NCBI GenBank assembly: GCA_964573795.1
Contig: CAZNMF010000472.1
Location: 1-13,893, forward strand
DNA: 13,893 nucleotides
Direction: 5' to 3'
Source: CAZNMF01 sp964573795
GTDB taxonomy: Bacteria; Acidobacteriota; Vicinamibacteria; Vicinamibacterales; SCN-69-37
How positions within the stretch are numbered: the first letter of the stretch is position 1; each line of letters begins with the position of its first letter. Below are positions 5,615-13,314 of the stretch, in pieces. A program made the position numbers and the translations under genes. The notes below the pieces were generated by a model. That model did not search any database. It was not told where the DNA came from and saw nothing but the letters and a program-made list of their open reading frames with translations.

Positions 5615-8587
5615 ATGCATCGGTTGTCGTCTTCATTCGTCGACCATCTGAAGCGCCTGTGCGATGCGCATTCCACCCGCGCCAAGTGGGTGATCGTGCC
5701 CGCGCACGCGATCGGGCGCACCATCGGCGATCGGCTCGCGCGCGGGGGTGGCGGCTGGGCGAATCTGCGCTTCGTCACGCCGTTCGATCTCGCGCTGCGC
5801 ATGGGCGCGCCGTTTCTGGTCGAGCGCGGCGTCGATCCGTCCGAAGAAGGCCTCGGCCCTGCGCTCGTCATGCGCCTGCTGCTCGCGTTGCCGGAGCGCG
5901 ACGGCTATTTCCGCCCGCTCGCGACGCAGCCGGATCTCGCCGCCGCGCTGTGGTCCACGATCCGCGAGATCCGCATGGCCGGCATCACGTCCGCCGATCT
6001 CGCGGCAGACGCGTTCGTCTCCGCCGAGAAGCACGACGAGCTCGTCGCATTGCTCGCGTCGTACGAGACGTATCTCGCGACGACGAGCCGCGGCGATCGC
6101 GCGACGGTGTTCGAGGAGGCGAGCCAGCATCTCGACTGGTGTCCGATCCGCGCGGAGGACTGTCTCCTCGAGTTACCCGACACGCGCTGGCAGCCGCTCG
6201 AGCAACAGCTTCTCGCCGCATTGCCCGGCGATCGCATCGCCATCCCCTCGTCCCTTGGTCCCCTGGTCCCTTCGTCCCCGCTTTTCTTCGTCGCAGGCGG
6301 CGCCGACGCCGAGATCGAAGAGATCTTCCGCCGCGTGATCGCCGGTGCAGCGCCGCTCGATGACGTCGAAGTCGTCGCGCCCATGCCGGAGAGCGCTGCG
6401 CTGATCTGGGAGAAGGCCGTGCGGTTCGACTGGCCGATCACGGTCGCGCACGGACTGCCGGTTGCGCTCACACGTCCCGGCCGTGCGTTGCGCGCGCTCG
6501 TCGAGTGGATCGACGACGACTTCGCGGCGGGGCGGTTGCGGCGGATGCTGCAGTCGGGGGACGTGCGGATCGAAAGCGTGGACATCAGCCCCGCGCGTGC
6601 CGCGCGCGTGCTCGTCAAGGCTGGCGCCGCGTGGGGAAGGCAGACGTTCCGTCTCGCGCTCACGCGGCATGCGAAGGCGACGCGTCGCAGCGCCGAGCGG
6701 GACGACATGCCCGCCGATCAGCGCGACGGCTTGAAGAAGCGCGCCGACGAAGCCGACGCGCTGGCGCAGTGGATCGACGCGCTCGTGCAGTCCGTGCCTG
6801 AGCCCGACGAAGCGGGCACCGTGTCCGTGCGCGATCTGGCCGCGTGTGCGAAGACGTTCGTCGAGACGCACGCGGGTCGGGCGAGCGCGCTCGACGGCAT
6901 CGCGAGCGCCGCGCTGGCCGAGGCGCTCGCCGAGTTGCAGGCGCTCGACGACTTCCGCTGTCCGCTCGGCCACGCGCTGCAGTTCGTCGACGAGCGCGTG
7001 AGCGGCCTCACGATCGGCGCCGATCGCCCGCGTCCCGGCCATCTGCACGTCTCCGCGCTGTCGAGCGCCGGCTATGCGGGACGTCCCGTCGTGTTCGTCA
7101 TGGGCCTCGAGGAAGGACGCGTCTTTCCCGTGCCGTTCGAGGATCCGATCCTGCTCGATGAGGAGCGCGCGCGCATCGGACGCGGGCTCCGTCTCTCGCA
7201 CGAGCGCACCGACGAGGCCGTCGCGCTGGGCCAGGCGCGCCTCGCCGACATTCGTCGTCAACCTGGCGTGCGCGTGACGTACAGCTACTCGTGCCGCGAT
7301 CTGCGCGAGTACCGGCAGACGTACGCGTCGTGGCTGATGCTCGACGCGTTTCGTGAGGCGACCGACAATCCGTCCGCGTCGTATCAGGAGCTGCACGCGC
7401 ATCTCGGGGAGCCCGTGTCCTGTGTGCCTCCCACAGCAGCGGCCGCGCTCGACGATTCCCGCTGGTGGCTGCGCGGCGTCGTCTCTGCCGGCGCAGCCGC
7501 AACGCCGGCCGTGCTCGCCGCGTATCCGCCGCTCGCGGCGGGACTGCATGCAGAAGCGCAGCGCGACAGCAGCGCGTTCACCGAGTTCGACGGCCATGTC
7601 CCCGAGGCCGGGCCCGTCCTCGACCCCTGCCAGCCCGGGCGCGTCGTCTCGCCGACGTCGCTCGAGGACGCGGCGAAGTGTCCGTTCCGCTATTTCCTGC
7701 AGCACGGGCTCGGCGTGCGCGCGATCGAGTCGGGCGAGCGCGACCGCGACGTCTGGCTGGATCCGCTGCTGCGCGGCAGTCTCCTGCACGATCTCTACGC
7801 CGGGCTGCTGCGGCGTTGCCGCGCGGAGAACCGGCGCGTGTCGATCGCCGAGGACGCCGCGTGGATGGCGGAGCGCGGCCGGCAGGTGCTCGTCGAGCTC
7901 GCCGCGGAGATGCCGCCCTCGTCCGAAGAAGTGCGCGCGCGAGAGACCGATCTGCTGCTGCGCGACCTCGCGATCTTCGTCGAGGCCGAGGCGCAGTTCG
8001 ATGCCGCGCACACGCCGATCGGGCTCGAAGTGGGATTCGGCCGCGGCGGCTCGTCCGCGATCGAGCCGCTGTCGCAGGAGCAGCCCATCGTGCTCGATCT
8101 CGGGCAGGGGATGACGGTCACGATCGCGGGACGCATCGATCGCATCGACCAGGTGGAGCGCGACGGCAGGGCGACGTTCGAGATCGTCGACTACAAGACG
8201 GGCCGATTCTGGGGGCCGGACTGGGATGGCGTGTTCGCCGGCGGCACGCGGCTGCAGCACGCGCTCTACGGCCTGGCCGCGGCCGAGCTGCTGCGCCGCA
8301 CGACGAAGGACGCGACCGTCTCCGGCGCGCAGTACTACTTCCCGAGCGAAAAAGGGCACCAGGAGCGTGTGCGCATCGACGCGCCCGCGCACGCGACGCT
8401 CCAGCAGGTCATCGCCGATCTGCGGCAGGTGATCGTGTCGGGCGCGTTCGTCCACTCGGCCGACGACAGGGTGTGCACGTTCTGCAACTACGGCCCCGCG
8501 TGCGGCCGGAACGCGTTCGCGCGGGCGGAGGCGAAGAGGGCGGACGCGCATCTCGATGCGGTGCGGAGGCTCGCGGAGCATGAGTAA
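5615..8587 (+). CDS. addB: AddB-type subunit of a double-strand-break repair helicase-nuclease
   Basis: 990 residues from the ATG at 5615. The C-terminal third carries a RecB-type PD-(D/E)XK nuclease: H725 in GSLLHDLY, D842 in GRIDRID, D859 and K861 in IVDYKTG, then a LQHALYG helix. It also has all four iron-sulphur cysteines of AddB: C689 in KCPFRYF, and C954, C957, C963 spaced C-x2-C-x5-C as in Bacillus AddB. The N-terminal two thirds have the inactive helicase-like fold of the family; no Walker A P-loop is visible. With AddA it should process DNA ends for RecA loading. addA overlaps its stop by 8 bp, so they form one operon. Start choice: a GTG at 5588 has AGAGG upstream but lies inside the REPIN arm, so the ATG just after the element is preferred; TAAAAT at 5611-5616 could be a -10 box, which would point to a start even further downstream (TTG 5624). 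An octamer array is carried in frame at residues 210-223. Confidence 0.9.
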   Translation: MHRLSSSFVDHLKRLCDAHSTRAKWVIVPAHAIGRTIGDRLARGGGGWANLRFVTPFDLALRMGAPFLVERGVDPSEEGLGPALVMRLLLALPERDGYFRPLATQPDLAAALWSTIREIRMAGITSADLAADAFVSAEKHDELVALLASYETYLATTSRGDRATVFEEASQHLDWCPIRAEDCLLELPDTRWQPLEQQLLAALPGDRIAIPSSLGPLVPSSPLFFVAGGADAEIEEIFRRVIAGAAPLDDVEVVAPMPESAALIWEKAVRFDWPITVAHGLPVALTRPGRALRALVEWIDDDFAAGRLRRMLQSGDVRIESVDISPARAARVLVKAGAAWGRQTFRLALTRHAKATRRSAERDDMPADQRDGLKKRADEADALAQWIDALVQSVPEPDEAGTVSVRDLAACAKTFVETHAGRASALDGIASAALAEALAELQALDDFRCPLGHALQFVDERVSGLTIGADRPRPGHLHVSALSSAGYAGRPVVFVMGLEEGRVFPVPFEDPILLDEERARIGRGLRLSHERTDEAVALGQARLADIRRQPGVRVTYSYSCRDLREYRQTYASWLMLDAFREATDNPSASYQELHAHLGEPVSCVPPTAAAALDDSRWWLRGVVSAGAAATPAVLAAYPPLAAGLHAEAQRDSSAFTEFDGHVPEAGPVLDPCQPGRVVSPTSLEDAAKCPFRYFLQHGLGVRAIESGERDRDVWLDPLLRGSLLHDLYAGLLRRCRAENRRVSIAEDAAWMAERGRQVLVELAAEMPPSSEEVRARETDLLLRDLAIFVEAEAQFDAAHTPIGLEVGFGRGGSSAIEPLSQEQPIVLDLGQGMTVTIAGRIDRIDQVERDGRATFEIVDYKTGRFWGPDWDGVFAGGTRLQHALYGLAAAELLRRTTKDATVSGAQYYFPSEKGHQERVRIDAPAHATLQQVIADLRQVIVSGAFVHSADDRVCTFCNYGPACGRNAFARAEAKRADAHLDAVRRLAEHE
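6243..6282. repeat. Octamer array inserted in frame within addB
   Basis: Five in-phase units, TCCCCTCG, TCCCTTGG, TCCCCTGG, TCCCTTCG, TCCCCGCT, the same family as 4474-4537. They encode SSLGPLVPSSPL, between LLAALPGDRIAIP and FFVAGGADAEIEE. The reading frame is kept, and the site appears to be a surface linker before a conserved segment. Confidence 0.88.
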
Positions 8588-11500
8588 GACGAAGCCCGTG
8601 TCGGACGCGGAGGCGCGCGATCGCATCTCGACCGCGCTCGATCGCAGTCTCCTCGTCGAGGCCGGTGCCGGATCCGGCAAGACGCAGAAGCTCGCCGAGC
8701 GCATGGCCGCCGGCGTCGCGACCGGCGCGTACGCGATCGAGCAGATGGCCGCGGTCACGTTCACGCGCAAGGCCGCGGCCGAGCTGCGCGGCCGCTTCCA
8801 GGTGGCGCTCGAAGCCGAGCGCGCGAAGGACGCGTCGCCCGATCGCATAGCGCGCGTCGACGCGGCGCTCGCCAACCTCGAGCGCTTCTTCGCCGGCACC
8901 ATCCACGCCTTCTGCGCACGGCTCCTGCGCGAGCGTCCCGTCGAGGCCGGCGTCTCTCCCGGGTTCACCGAGTTGGACGATGTGGAAGACGCGCTGATGC
9001 GGGAACGGAGCTGGCGCGACTATCGATCGCAGGCGCTGGCCGCGGGCGACGTGGACCTGATGGAGCTGCTCGAGGCCGGCATCACCGCGAAGCAGCTCGA
9101 CGATGCGTTCAAGACCGTCTGTCTCTACGAGGACGTCACCTTCCCCGCGGGCAACGCGCCGAGGCCGGACACGGCGGACGCGTGCGCGGCGATCGAGACG
9201 TTCTGGTCCGCGCTCGAGTCGCTCGTTCCCGCGGCGATCGATCCGGACGTCAAGTGCAAGACGTTGAAGGAGCGCGTGCCGAAATTCCGCCGCCAGTGGC
9301 GCGCGTACGTGCGCGGCAGACGCGACGTCGCGATCGTCGTGGATCTGCTGCGGACGTGGGAGTCGCAGCCTGCGTTCACGCCGAAGTGGTGGAGCAGCCC
9401 GGCCGACGGCAAGAAGGCGCAACAGCTCCACGCCGATTTCCGCGACGCGACGGTCCTCCCGTTCCTGACGTCCTGGCGTCAGTATCTCTATGATCGCTGC
9501 GTCTCGCTGCTCGTGCGCGCCCGCGACGCCGCCCGCGCCGAACGGCGCCGCCGCAACACGGTCAGCTTCAACGATCTCTTGATGCTCACCGCGCAGGTTC
9601 TCCGCACGAATGCGGACGTCCGCCGCGCGCTTCAGCAGAAATATCGTTGGCTCTTCGTCGACGAGTTCCAGGACACCGATCCGCTGCAAGCCGAGATCAT
9701 GTTCCTGCTGGCGGCGGATGAAGACGTAGCCAAGCCTCAGGCCTCGAGCCTCAAGCCAAGCCGTAAGTCGCGAGCCGTAAGCCGCAAGCCACTGTTCGAC
9801 GATCTCCCGTCCGCGTCTCCCGCCGACTGGCGCACTGTCTCAGTCCGTGCCGGCGCCCTCTTCGTCGTCGGCGATCCGAAGCCGTCGATCTATCGCTTCC
9901 GTCGCGCGGACATCGAGGTTTACAACGAGGTGCGCGCGCGGCTGGCGGGGCCGGATGGCGCGGGCGTGCTGCAGCTCACGACGAACTTTCGATCCGTGCC
10001 CGGCCTCTGCGAGTGGGCGAACGACGTGTTCGAGCGGACGTTCCCGTCCACATCGTCGCCGCAGGCCCCGCAGTTCGCGCCGCTGCAGGCCTATCGCGAC
10101 TCGCCCGCGAGTCAGCCCGCCATCGTGGCGCTCGATCTCCGCGACGTGGAGACCGGCGAGCTGGCGCGTGAGGAAGCCGCGCGCATTGCGCGGTACATTC
10201 GCGCGGAGGTCGACGCGGGGCGGCGCGGCTTCGGCGACTTCATGATCCTCACGCGCAAGAAGAAATCGCTGCGCCCCTACGCGCGCGCGCTCGAAGCGCT
10301 CGAGATTCCGATCGAAGTCACCGGCGCCGGCGCGTTCGACGAGTCCGAAGAGGTCCGCGAGCTCGCGCGCTTGCTGCAGGCGCTGACCGATCCGCAGGAC
10401 GCCGTGGCGCTCGTCGGCGTCCTGCGCGGCCCGCTGTTCGGCCTCAGCGATCGCGACTTGTTCTCGTTCCGTCAGGCCGGCGGATATTTCAGTCTGTTCG
10501 CCGAAGAATCGCCGAACCTGAGAACCCGAACCGAGAACCGAGAACCGAGAACCCGGAACCCCGTCTTTCTAGCTCTTGAGTCTCTCCGTCACTGGCACCA
10601 CTGGTCCAGGTCTTTACCCGCCGGTGCCGCCCTCGAGCGCATCCTCGACGACTCCGGCCAGCTTGCGCTGGCGGCGGCCGCGTCGCACGGCGGCGTCGAC
10701 GCCGGCGATCTGCTGCACGCCATCGATCGCGTCCGCGCCGTCGTCGCCGGCGGATTCACGTTGGCGGAGGCGGCCGATGCGCTTGGGGCGTGGTGCGGGC
10801 TCGATCGCGAGGAGGAGGAGGATTCCACCGAGGTGGACTCGCTGCCGCTCGAGCCCGGCCGTCGCGACGTCGTGCGGCTGATGAACGTTCACAAGGCGAA
10901 GGGGCTGGAAGCGGCGATCGTCTTTCTCGTCGATCCGCTCGGCGGATATCCGTCGTGGGTGGACGTGCGGATCGTGCGCGAGGGCGTGGAGCCGCGCGGC
11001 TACTTTCAGATTCAGGAAGGCGAGGGCTACAACCGGCGGACGCTCGCGGAGCCGCCCGAATGGGACGCGCATCAGCAGATCGAGCTCGCGTTCGTCGAGG
11101 CCGAGGCCGATCGGCTGATGTACGTCGCCGCCACGCGCGCGAAGGACATGCTCGTGATTGGCCGGTGGGATGGCAAGGGTCGAGGGACGCCCGCGTGGTC
11201 GCGGCTCACGTCCGCGCTCGGCGACGCGCCGGCGCTCGTCGTGCCGCCGGTTGTCGCGCGGCCGACGCGGACGCCGATCGATCTCGGACCTGCGATCGTC
11301 GCGTCCGCGCGCGCCGTGCGCGAGGCTGCGCACGCGACCGTGCAGCGTCCGTCATGGGCGGCGGTGTCGGTGACGGCGGAGATCAAGCGGCTGCCGCGCG
11401 TCGCGATCGAGGCGGGCGACGAGGATGGCGGCGGTGCAGACGATGCGACGAGGACGATCGTGCCGGACACGGCGAGCCATCGTGCGGACGCGGGCGTCGC

Positions 11501-11951
11501 GTGGGGCACGCTCGTGCACGGGTTGCTCGAGCACGCCGTGCGTCATCCCGCTGCGACTGACGACGATCTCCGTCGTCTCGCGTTGTGGCTCACGATGGAG
11601 GAGCCGCGTCTGCGCGGCGTCATCGATCGCGCGATCGAGACCGTGCGCGTCGTCGTGTCGTCGGACGCGCTCGCTGCCGCGCGCGCGTCGGCCGAGTCAC
11701 AGACGGAGGTCCCGTTCGCCGTCCGCGAGCTGCGCGACGGCATGCCGACGGTCGTCACCGGCGCGATCGATCTCGTGCATCGCATCGACGAGGGCTGGCG
11801 GATCGTCGACTACAAGACGGACGCGGACGTCGCCGGCGCCGCGGCGAGCCCTGCCTACGCGGCGCAGGTGCAGGCGTACGCGGGCGCATGGGGCGCGGTG
11901 ACGGGGGCGAGGGTGGAGACGCGGGTGGTGTCGGCGAGGGTGCGGCCATGA
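8580..11951 (+). CDS. addA: AddA-type helicase-nuclease subunit
   Basis: 1123 residues from ATG 8580, preceded by GGAGG (8565-8569) and overlapping the addB stop by 8 bp, so translation is probably coupled. It has the full UvrD/RecB superfamily 1 helicase motif set: AGAGSGKT at 28-35, TFTRKAAAEL, GTIHAFCARLL, DEFQD at 361-365, GDPKPSIYRFR at 431-441, TTNFRS, NVHKAKGLE at 769-777, and YVAATRAKD at 848-856. The C-terminus is a RecB-like nuclease with H980 (GTLVHGLL), D1064 (GAIDLVH), D1077 and K1079 (VDYKTD), and a QVQAYA helix. It should drive ATP-dependent unwinding and cut one strand, with AddB cutting the other. Oddities: the motif III Gln is replaced by Pro435, and two heptamer arrays lie in frame (residues 383-404 and 645-661), both in loops. 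AddA is preferred over RecB because of the AddB partner and operon order. Confidence 0.92.
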   Translation: MSKTKPVSDAEARDRISTALDRSLLVEAGAGSGKTQKLAERMAAGVATGAYAIEQMAAVTFTRKAAAELRGRFQVALEAERAKDASPDRIARVDAALANLERFFAGTIHAFCARLLRERPVEAGVSPGFTELDDVEDALMRERSWRDYRSQALAAGDVDLMELLEAGITAKQLDDAFKTVCLYEDVTFPAGNAPRPDTADACAAIETFWSALESLVPAAIDPDVKCKTLKERVPKFRRQWRAYVRGRRDVAIVVDLLRTWESQPAFTPKWWSSPADGKKAQQLHADFRDATVLPFLTSWRQYLYDRCVSLLVRARDAARAERRRRNTVSFNDLLMLTAQVLRTNADVRRALQQKYRWLFVDEFQDTDPLQAEIMFLLAADEDVAKPQASSLKPSRKSRAVSRKPLFDDLPSASPADWRTVSVRAGALFVVGDPKPSIYRFRRADIEVYNEVRARLAGPDGAGVLQLTTNFRSVPGLCEWANDVFERTFPSTSSPQAPQFAPLQAYRDSPASQPAIVALDLRDVETGELAREEAARIARYIRAEVDAGRRGFGDFMILTRKKKSLRPYARALEALEIPIEVTGAGAFDESEEVRELARLLQALTDPQDAVALVGVLRGPLFGLSDRDLFSFRQAGGYFSLFAEESPNLRTRTENREPRTRNPVFLALESLRHWHHWSRSLPAGAALERILDDSGQLALAAAASHGGVDAGDLLHAIDRVRAVVAGGFTLAEAADALGAWCGLDREEEEDSTEVDSLPLEPGRRDVVRLMNVHKAKGLEAAIVFLVDPLGGYPSWVDVRIVREGVEPRGYFQIQEGEGYNRRTLAEPPEWDAHQQIELAFVEAEADRLMYVAATRAKDMLVIGRWDGKGRGTPAWSRLTSALGDAPALVVPPVVARPTRTPIDLGPAIVASARAVREAAHATVQRPSWAAVSVTAEIKRLPRVAIEAGDEDGGGADDATRTIVPDTASHRADAGVAWGTLVHGLLEHAVRHPAATDDDLRRLALWLTMEEPRLRGVIDRAIETVRVVVSSDALAAARASAESQTEVPFAVRELRDGMPTVVTGAIDLVHRIDEGWRIVDYKTDADVAGAAASPAYAAQVQAYAGAWGAVTGARVETRVVSARVRP
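9726..9790. repeat. Heptamer array (AAGCCTC and GCCGTAA types) in frame within addA
   Basis: After GTAGCC come eight 7-bp units in exact phase from 9732 to 9787: AAGCCTC, AGGCCTC, GAGCCTC, AAGCCAA, GCCGTAA, GTCGCGA, GCCGTAA, GCCGCAA, then GCC. Two sub-families are joined without loss of phase. It encodes a Lys/Ser/Arg-rich loop (residues 383-404) between helicase motif II (DEFQD) and motif III. The middle GCCGTAA-type unit, in the only phase that would give an in-frame TAA, reads GTCGCGA. Confidence 0.88.
10514..10562. repeat. Heptamer array, GAACCGA type (seven units), in frame within addA
   Basis: Seven in-phase units: GAACCTG, AGAACCC, GAACCGA three times, GAACCCG, GAACCCC. It encodes NLRTRTENREPRTRNP (about residues 645-661) after GGYFSLFAEESP. 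The same family fills 2682-2799 between genes. The 49-bp block keeps the addA frame open and leads back into recognisable helicase sequence. Confidence 0.9.
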
Positions 11952-12004
11952 TGCGCGTGCCGCCGGCGATGACCCGGAGAAGGCTGCGCCGCTGGTCGGG
12001 GTAA
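11948..12004 (+). other. 18-codon ORF overlapping the addA stop (possible remnant of a lost operon gene)
   Basis: ATGA overlaps the TGA of addA by 4 bp, the usual arrangement of a coupled downstream gene, but the frame closes after 18 codons (basic peptide ending RRRLRRWSG). It may be chance, or the stub of a third operon gene whose rest was lost when the DUF1016 segment arrived. Confidence 0.2.
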
Positions 12005-12053
12005 TTGCCCTCTTATCGAGGTAATAGACTGGGTAGTATCGTCGAGGAGCAAG
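12002..12053 (+). promoter_or_regulatory. AT-richer leader of the DUF1016 gene with strong RBS
   Basis: The sequence is notably less GC-rich than the region before it. TAGTAT at 12034-12039 could be a -10 box, but no matching -35 at normal spacing is clear. GAGGAG at 12044-12049 is a good ribosome binding site, 4 bp before the ATG at 12054. Confidence 0.35.
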
Positions 12054-13217
12054 ATGCGCAGGATTCGTCAGACGTCTGGCAAGTCAGCCCGGTCGATGAA
12101 CCGGCAGACGTCTGCCGGATCAGACGACCAGGCGTTCGCCGAAGTCTTCGAGATGATCGAGGCCGCACGCGGCCGGGCGCTGACGGCGGTGAACACGGCG
12201 CTTGTTGATCTGTATTGGCGCATCGGCGAGTACATCTCGCGGAAGATCGAGGCAGCGGCGTGGGGCGATGGTGTCGTCGATGAGTTGGCGCGGTACATCC
12301 AGCGGCGTCAGCCGAATCTCCGGGGCTTTACACGGCGAAGTCTCTTTCGGATGCGTCAGTTTTTCGAGGCGTACCGGGACCGCAAGAAAGTGTCAGCACT
12401 GCTGACACAATTGCCGTGGACCCATCACCTCGTCATTCTCGCCCAGGCGAAGCGCGCTGAAGAGCGTGAGTTTTACGTACGAATGGCGATCCGGGAGCGT
12501 TGGAGTTCCCGGGAGCTCGAACGTCAATTCCGCGTCTCGGCATTCGAGCGAGCGGTGCTCGAGCCCGTCAAGATGTCGCAGGCAGTCTCTTGGGTCCATC
12601 CAGCGGTGGCGGACGTCTTCAAGGATTCCTACATCGTCGAGTTCCTCGATCTCCCACGTGAGCATGCCGAGCGGGATCTGCACGTGGCGCTCGTCCAGAA
12701 GCTGAAGGACTTCCTCATCGAGCTTGGCCGCGATTTCTGCTTCGTCGGCTCCGAGTACCCGGTGCAGGTCGGGCGTCGCGATTTTGCGCTCGACCTGCTG
12801 TTCTTCCATCGCGGCCTCAATTGTCTGTGCGCGATCGAACTGAAAGTGGGGCGCTTCGAGCCCGAGCATCTGGGCAAGCTCGAGTTCTATCTGGAGGCGC
12901 TCGATCGTGACGTTCGCAAGACGCATGAAGGCCCGAGCATCGGCATTCTGCTCTGCGCGAACAAGGACGCCGAAGTCGTCGAGTACGCGTTGAGCCGGTC
13001 CGCATCACCAACGCTCATCGCCGAGTACCAGACACAACTGCCGGACAAGAAGCTCCTTCAGACCAAGCTGCACGAGTTCTACTCGCAGACCGAGGGCGCG
13101 ACCCAGCCGGTCGGAGGCGCCGCGCGCCTGACGCGGCGTCCGCGCACGACGAAGCGTGGAACGCCTGCGAAGCCGAAGGCTCCACGACGGATGAATCAAC
13201 GAAAAAAGGTCATCTGA
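12054..13217 (+). CDS. DUF1016 / YhcG-family PD-(D/E)XK nuclease
   Basis: 387 residues, cytosolic. The N-terminal domain (about 25-185) is DUF1016_N: ALTAVNTALVDLYWRIGEYI, then RQPNLRGFTRRSLFRMRQFFEAY, LPWTHHLVILAQAKRAEEREFYVRMAIRERWSSRELERQ. The C-terminal domain (about 200-350) is the PD-(D/E)XK nuclease: DFCFVGSEYPVQVGRRDFALDLLFFHRGLNCLCAIELKVGRFEPEHLGKLEFYL, with D247, E262 and K264 as the likely metal-binding and catalytic residues. The tail is Lys/Arg-rich and disordered, perhaps DNA-binding. Homologues are common in mobile and restriction-rich regions, but the role is not settled. The start follows GAGGAG. GC content and codon choice are lower than in addAB, suggesting horizontal transfer. 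It stands alone, with no restriction or toxin partner in the window. Confidence 0.9.
   Translation: MRRIRQTSGKSARSMNRQTSAGSDDQAFAEVFEMIEAARGRALTAVNTALVDLYWRIGEYISRKIEAAAWGDGVVDELARYIQRRQPNLRGFTRRSLFRMRQFFEAYRDRKKVSALLTQLPWTHHLVILAQAKRAEEREFYVRMAIRERWSSRELERQFRVSAFERAVLEPVKMSQAVSWVHPAVADVFKDSYIVEFLDLPREHAERDLHVALVQKLKDFLIELGRDFCFVGSEYPVQVGRRDFALDLLFFHRGLNCLCAIELKVGRFEPEHLGKLEFYLEALDRDVRKTHEGPSIGILLCANKDAEVVEYALSRSASPTLIAEYQTQLPDKKLLQTKLHEFYSQTEGATQPVGGAARLTRRPRTTKRGTPAKPKAPRRMNQRKKVI
12069..12118. repeat. Pair of GACGTC-centred palindromes at the start of the DUF1016 gene
   Basis: CAGACGTCTG (12069-12078) and CCGGCAGACGTCTGCCGG (12101-12118, a perfect 18-bp palindrome) share the same core, with centres 36 bp apart. 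They overlap the first 22 codons of the gene, just around an alternative in-frame ATG at 12096. They could be operator sites for autoregulation or simple repeat-derived structure. Confidence 0.6.
12390..12408. repeat. Inverted repeat within the DUF1016 gene
   Basis: GTGTCAGC and GCTGACAC flank a 3-nt loop, a perfect 8-bp stem, within the codons for VSALLTQ. It is probably fortuitous, though it is the third palindrome in this one gene. Confidence 0.5.
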
Positions 13218-13314
13218 TGTCGTCCTCTTGTTGGACGCTATCAACGACATGGCGTCGCACGGGAGCCCGCGTAGGCGGTTCGGCATGCCGCGGTCTTAGT
13301 CCTCCGATGCGCGT
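13218..13314. other. Short convergent intergenic spacer
   Basis: 97 bp between the convergent DUF1016 and RskA-like genes. I see no RNA gene, no repeat family member and no clear terminator hairpin with a T-run. Confidence 0.5.

Noticed and set aside
6173..8968. A 931-codon open frame on the minus strand opposite addB and the start of addA
   Set aside because: It is a mirror of high GC and biased third positions; the product is Arg/Ala/Asp-rich with no domain, while the plus strand carries clear nuclease and helicase motifs.
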